From an uncultured Collinsella sp. (lineage in GTDB: Bacteria > Actinomycetota > Coriobacteriia > Coriobacteriales > Coriobacteriaceae): DNA of 7,297 bases. The notes beneath the pieces were generated by a model, which worked only from the letters and a program-made list of their open reading frames with translations, was not told where the DNA came from and did not search any database. Numbering within the stretch: position 1 is the stretch's first letter; every line of letters starts with the position of its first letter. This document shows positions 4,758 to 7,297 of this stretch, piece by piece. The stretch spans positions 1 through 7,297 of the forward strand of contig CALBBA010000325.1 in assembly GCA_937926755.1 (NCBI GenBank), read 5' to 3'. Position numbers and translations under genes: made by a program.

Positions 4758-7184
4758 TTACGCGTGCCAGATCTCGTCGCGGTACTCGCGAATGGTGCGG
4801 TCGCTCGAGAACCAGCCGCTCGAGGCGGTGTTGAGCAGGGCCTTGCGGTTCCAGGTCTCCTGGTCGCCGTAGCTGCCGGTGAGCTTCTCCCACGCATCCA
4901 CGTAGCTGCGGAAATCGGCCATGACCAGGTCGGGGTCGTTGTTGTTCATGAGCTCGTTGTAGATGCTCTCAAAGTTGCCCGAAAGACCCGCGAAGGTGTT
5001 GTCCTTGAGCTCGTCCATCACGCGGCCCAGACGCTCGCGATCGTTGTTGAGGGTATCCCACGCAAAGTAGCTGTTGGATGCCCAGAGCTGCTCGACCTCG
5101 GGAGCGGTCAGGCCAAAGATGGCCTCGTTCTCGCGGCCGGCCAGGTCTGCGATCTCGATGTTGGCGCCGTCGAGGGTGCCCAGCGTAATGGCGCCGTTCA
5201 TCATGAGCTTCATGTTGGACGTGCCCGAGGCCTCCTTACCGGCCGTGGAGATCTGCTCCGAGATCTCGGCGGCGGGGTAGATAAGCTGGGCGTTGCTCAC
5301 GCGGAAGTTGGGGATAAAGCAGACCTTCATGACCTCGTTCACGCGGGCGTCGTTGTTGATGACCTCGGCGACGGAGTTGATCAGGCGGATGGTCTCCTTG
5401 GCAAAGGTGTAGCTCGAGGCAGCCTTGCCGCTAAAGATGAAGGTCGTCGGCGTCACGTGGAAGTTGGGATCGGCGATGCGACGGTTGTAGATGTCCATCA
5501 CCTTCATGATGTTCATGAGCTGGCGCTTGTAGGCATGGAAGCGCTTCACCTGGACATCGAAGACGGTGTTGGGGTCAATGACCAGACCGGTCTCGGCCTT
5601 AACGTAGGCGGCCAGGCGCTCCTTGTTGGCGCGCTTGGAGGCGCCCACGGCCTTGAGGAACTCGGTGTCATTCTGGAACTCCTTGAGTTTCTCCAGCTCA
5701 AAGGCGTCCTTAAGCCAGCCGTCGCCAATGGCCTCGGTCACGAGCTTGGCATAGGTGGGGTTGGCCTCGGCAAAGAAGCGACGGTGCGAGATGCCGTTGG
5801 TCTTGTTGTTGAACTTCTCGGGCGTGAGGGCATAGAAGTCCTTGAGCACGATGTTCTTGATGATGTCGGAATGGATCTTGGCCACGCCGTTGACGCTGTG
5901 GCTGCAGATCACGGACAGGTTGGCCATGCGAATCTCGCCGTCCCACAGAATGGCGGTCTGGCGCAGACGCTCCTGCCAGCCCTCCTGCGTGGTGTCGAAC
6001 GACTCGTGCCAACGACGGCTGATCTCGTCGATGATCTGGTACACGCGGGGGAGGAGCTTGGAGAACGTGCCGATGGGCCACTTCTCCAGAGCCTCGGGCA
6101 GGATGGTGTGGTTGGTGTAGCTCACGACCTGCGTCACGATGTTCCAAGCGTCGTCCCACTCAAGCTTCTTCTCGTCGATGAGGATACGCATGAGCTCGGG
6201 GCCGCACATGGCGGGGTGGGTATCGTTGGTGTGGATGGCCACAAACTGCGGCAGCAGCTCCCAGTTCTCGCCGTGCTCCTTCTCAAAGGTGTCGAGCAGG
6301 CTGTAGATGCCGGCGGAGACAAACAGGTACTCCTGCTTCAGGCGCAGCAGACGGCCGTGCTCGCCGGCGTCGTTGGGGTAGAGGATGGCGCTGATGGCCT
6401 CGGCCTCGGCGCGCTCGGCGTCGGCGAGAGCATAGTCACCGCGGTTGAAGGCCTCCAGATCGAAGTGCTCCTCAACCGGCTCGGCAGCCCAGACGCGCAG
6501 CTTGTTGACGGTCTCGCCGGCATAGCCCACGACGGGGATGTCGTAGGGGACAGCCAGGATGTCCTGCGTGTCTACCGTACGGTAGAACGTGCGGCCGTCC
6601 TCCTCAAAGCCCTCAACGCGGCCACCGAACTTGATGGTCACGGCCTTGTCCTGACGACGAACCTCCCAGGGATAGCCGTGGGAGAGCCACTCGTCGGTGG
6701 CCTCGACCTGGCTGCCGTTGACGATCTCCTGCTTAAACAGGCCGTAACGGTAGCGCATGCCGTTGCCGTAGCCGGCAATGCCCTCGGCTGCCATGGAGTC
6801 CAGGAAGCACGCTGCAAGACGGCCTAGGCCACCGTTGCCCAGAGCCGGATCGGGCTCCTGGTTCTCGATGACGGACAGGTCAAACCCCATGTCGTCGAGC
6901 GCCTCGGCCACCATGTCGCGCACGCCAAAGTTGAGTAGGTAGTTGTCGAGCAGGCGGCCGATCAAAAACTCAATCGAGAAGTAGTACACGCGCTTTTTGC
7001 CCTCGGCGGTCACACGGGCGTCACTCTTGGTGGCAACGGTGCGTGCCTTCTCGGCCACGAGCTTGGCCAGGGCGTTAAAGCGGTCGAGGTCGCTGGCGGC
7101 CTCGACGCTCTTGCCGCTAATGCTCATGACGGCGTCGCGATAGAGCTCGGTAAACTCCTGCTTGTTGTCGAAGATCTTATTCAT
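4758..7184 (-). CDS. glgP: Glycogen/maltodextrin phosphorylase (GT35, PLP-dependent)
   Basis: Phosphorolyses terminal alpha-1,4-glucosidic bonds of glycogen or maltodextrins to give glucose-1-phosphate, in the cytoplasm. The 808 residues match the family length (E. coli GlgP 815). Visible motifs in order: EPDPALGNGGLGRLAACFLDS at 110-130, HTNDTHPA at 318-325, SYTNHTILPEALEKWP at 355-370 (His359 aligns with rabbit muscle His377), NKTNGISHRRF at 460-470, VKRFHAYKRQL at 546-556 (Lys547, Arg548 and Lys553 align with rabbit Lys568, Arg569 and Lys574 at the phosphate/PLP site) and EASGTSNMK at 651-659, with Lys659 as the PLP Schiff-base lysine. The animal N-terminal phosphorylation site is not recognisable, as usual for bacterial enzymes. 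AGGA stands 4 bases before the ATG at 7184. It is first of the four genes in the window and ends with TAA. Its product is the substrate of GlgC next door. Glycogen versus maltodextrin preference cannot be settled from sequence. Confidence 0.97.
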   Translation of the reverse strand: MNKIFDNKQEFTELYRDAVMSISGKSVEAASDLDRFNALAKLVAEKARTVATKSDARVTAEGKKRVYYFSIEFLIGRLLDNYLLNFGVRDMVAEALDDMGFDLSVIENQEPDPALGNGGLGRLAACFLDSMAAEGIAGYGNGMRYRYGLFKQEIVNGSQVEATDEWLSHGYPWEVRRQDKAVTIKFGGRVEGFEEDGRTFYRTVDTQDILAVPYDIPVVGYAGETVNKLRVWAAEPVEEHFDLEAFNRGDYALADAERAEAEAISAILYPNDAGEHGRLLRLKQEYLFVSAGIYSLLDTFEKEHGENWELLPQFVAIHTNDTHPAMCGPELMRILIDEKKLEWDDAWNIVTQVVSYTNHTILPEALEKWPIGTFSKLLPRVYQIIDEISRRWHESFDTTQEGWQERLRQTAILWDGEIRMANLSVICSHSVNGVAKIHSDIIKNIVLKDFYALTPEKFNNKTNGISHRRFFAEANPTYAKLVTEAIGDGWLKDAFELEKLKEFQNDTEFLKAVGASKRANKERLAAYVKAETGLVIDPNTVFDVQVKRFHAYKRQLMNIMKVMDIYNRRIADPNFHVTPTTFIFSGKAASSYTFAKETIRLINSVAEVINNDARVNEVMKVCFIPNFRVSNAQLIYPAAEISEQISTAGKEASGTSNMKLMMNGAITLGTLDGANIEIADLAGRENEAIFGLTAPEVEQLWASNSYFAWDTLNNDRERLGRVMDELKDNTFAGLSGNFESIYNELMNNNDPDLVMADFRSYVDAWEKLTGSYGDQETWNRKALLNTASSGWFSSDRTIREYRDEIWHA

Positions 7185-7185
7185 A

Positions 7186-7220
7186 CGTTCCTTTCCCCCG
7201 GGGATGTTTCTCCCGGAACG
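7186..7220 (-). promoter_or_regulatory. Possible leader hairpin covering the glgP ribosome binding site
   Basis: CGTTCC at 7186-7191 and GGAACG at 7215-7220 are perfect complements, and GGGA (7201-7204) pairs with TCCC (7211-7214) inside them around a 6-base loop. On the minus-strand RNA the 3' arm of the outer stem, GGAACG, contains part of the AGGA ribosome binding site and ends one base before the glgP ATG. Folding could therefore reduce initiation. A 9-base one-sided bulge separates the stems, so stability is uncertain. Confidence 0.3.
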
Positions 7221-7266
7221 GTTATGACATGTATCCTACGCCCCCGCGGGGCGGGTAATTACAGTG

Positions 7267-7282
7267 GTAACGCCTTTGTTAC
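7267..7282. promoter_or_regulatory. Inverted repeat GTAAC-N6-GTTAC upstream of glgP
   Basis: A perfect 5-bp dyad with a 6-base spacer lies about 83-98 bases before the glgP start codon, near a weak -10-like word. Its size and symmetry suit a small repressor operator, but such short dyads arise by chance and no factor can be named. Confidence 0.2.
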
Positions 7283-7297
7283 GCTTTCTTAGCAGGA

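Larger units (their letters stand above)
7185..7297 (-). promoter_or_regulatory. Upstream region of glgP, probable start of the cluster
   Basis: These 113 bases precede glgP and run to the window edge; no other gene begins here. I see no convincing -35/-10 pair. The best -10-like words on the minus strand are TGTAAT (plus 7258-7263) and TAGGAT (7233-7238), neither with a good -35 at 16-18 bases. A G+C-rich 6-bp inverted repeat with a 3-base loop (CGCCCC/GGGGCG, 7239-7253) lies in the middle. A promoter is expected because glgP is the first gene of the cluster seen, but this is inferred and it may lie outside the window. Confidence 0.35.

Noticed and set aside
4578..6827. 749-codon open frame on the plus strand opposite glgP and the start of glgC
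   Set aside because: It spans two real genes and their gap, its translation is Val/Leu/Gly/Asp/His-rich without any recognisable domain, and it is the expected mirror frame of G+C-rich codons in glgP.

Overview
The window holds one minus-strand gene cluster for glycogen metabolism. In order of transcription it is glgP (glycogen phosphorylase), glgC (ADP-glucose pyrophosphorylase, catalytic subunit), glgD (its GlgC-like partner) and glgA (glycogen synthase). The four genes fill nearly all of the 7.3 kb. No RNA gene, mobile element, CRISPR array or convincing plus-strand gene was found. Long plus-strand reading frames exist, but they mirror these genes and follow from the high G+C content.

The G+C-rich DNA, strong third-position G/C bias and paired glgC-glgD arrangement (best known from Firmicutes, also present in some Actinobacteria) suggest a Coriobacteriia gut bacterium such as Collinsella. 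This is an inference from style; no taxonomic marker gene is present.

Layout from the right-hand end: 7185-7297 is the upstream region of glgP, with short inverted repeats and no clear promoter. glgP is 4758-7184. A 108-base gap carries a 9-bp hairpin and the strong glgC ribosome binding site. glgC (3501-4649) and glgD (2369-3496) are 4 bases apart, and the glgD ribosome binding site lies in the last glgC codons, so the two subunits are probably translationally coupled. A 90-base gap with a perfect 12-bp hairpin precedes glgA (11-2278).

Together the genes cover precursor supply (GlgC/GlgD make ADP-glucose from glucose-1-phosphate and ATP), chain elongation (GlgA) and breakdown (GlgP releases glucose-1-phosphate). 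Branching (glgB) and debranching (glgX or pulA) enzymes are not in the window.

The most unusual feature is the glgA 3' third. After a normal, complete catalytic core of about 488 residues, the same frame continues for about 265 residues of Ala/Lys/Thr/Pro/Glu-rich low complexity, with alternating acidic and basic blocks and RKR clusters. It resembles histone H1-like or AlgP-like tails. I know of no described role for such a tail on a glycogen synthase.
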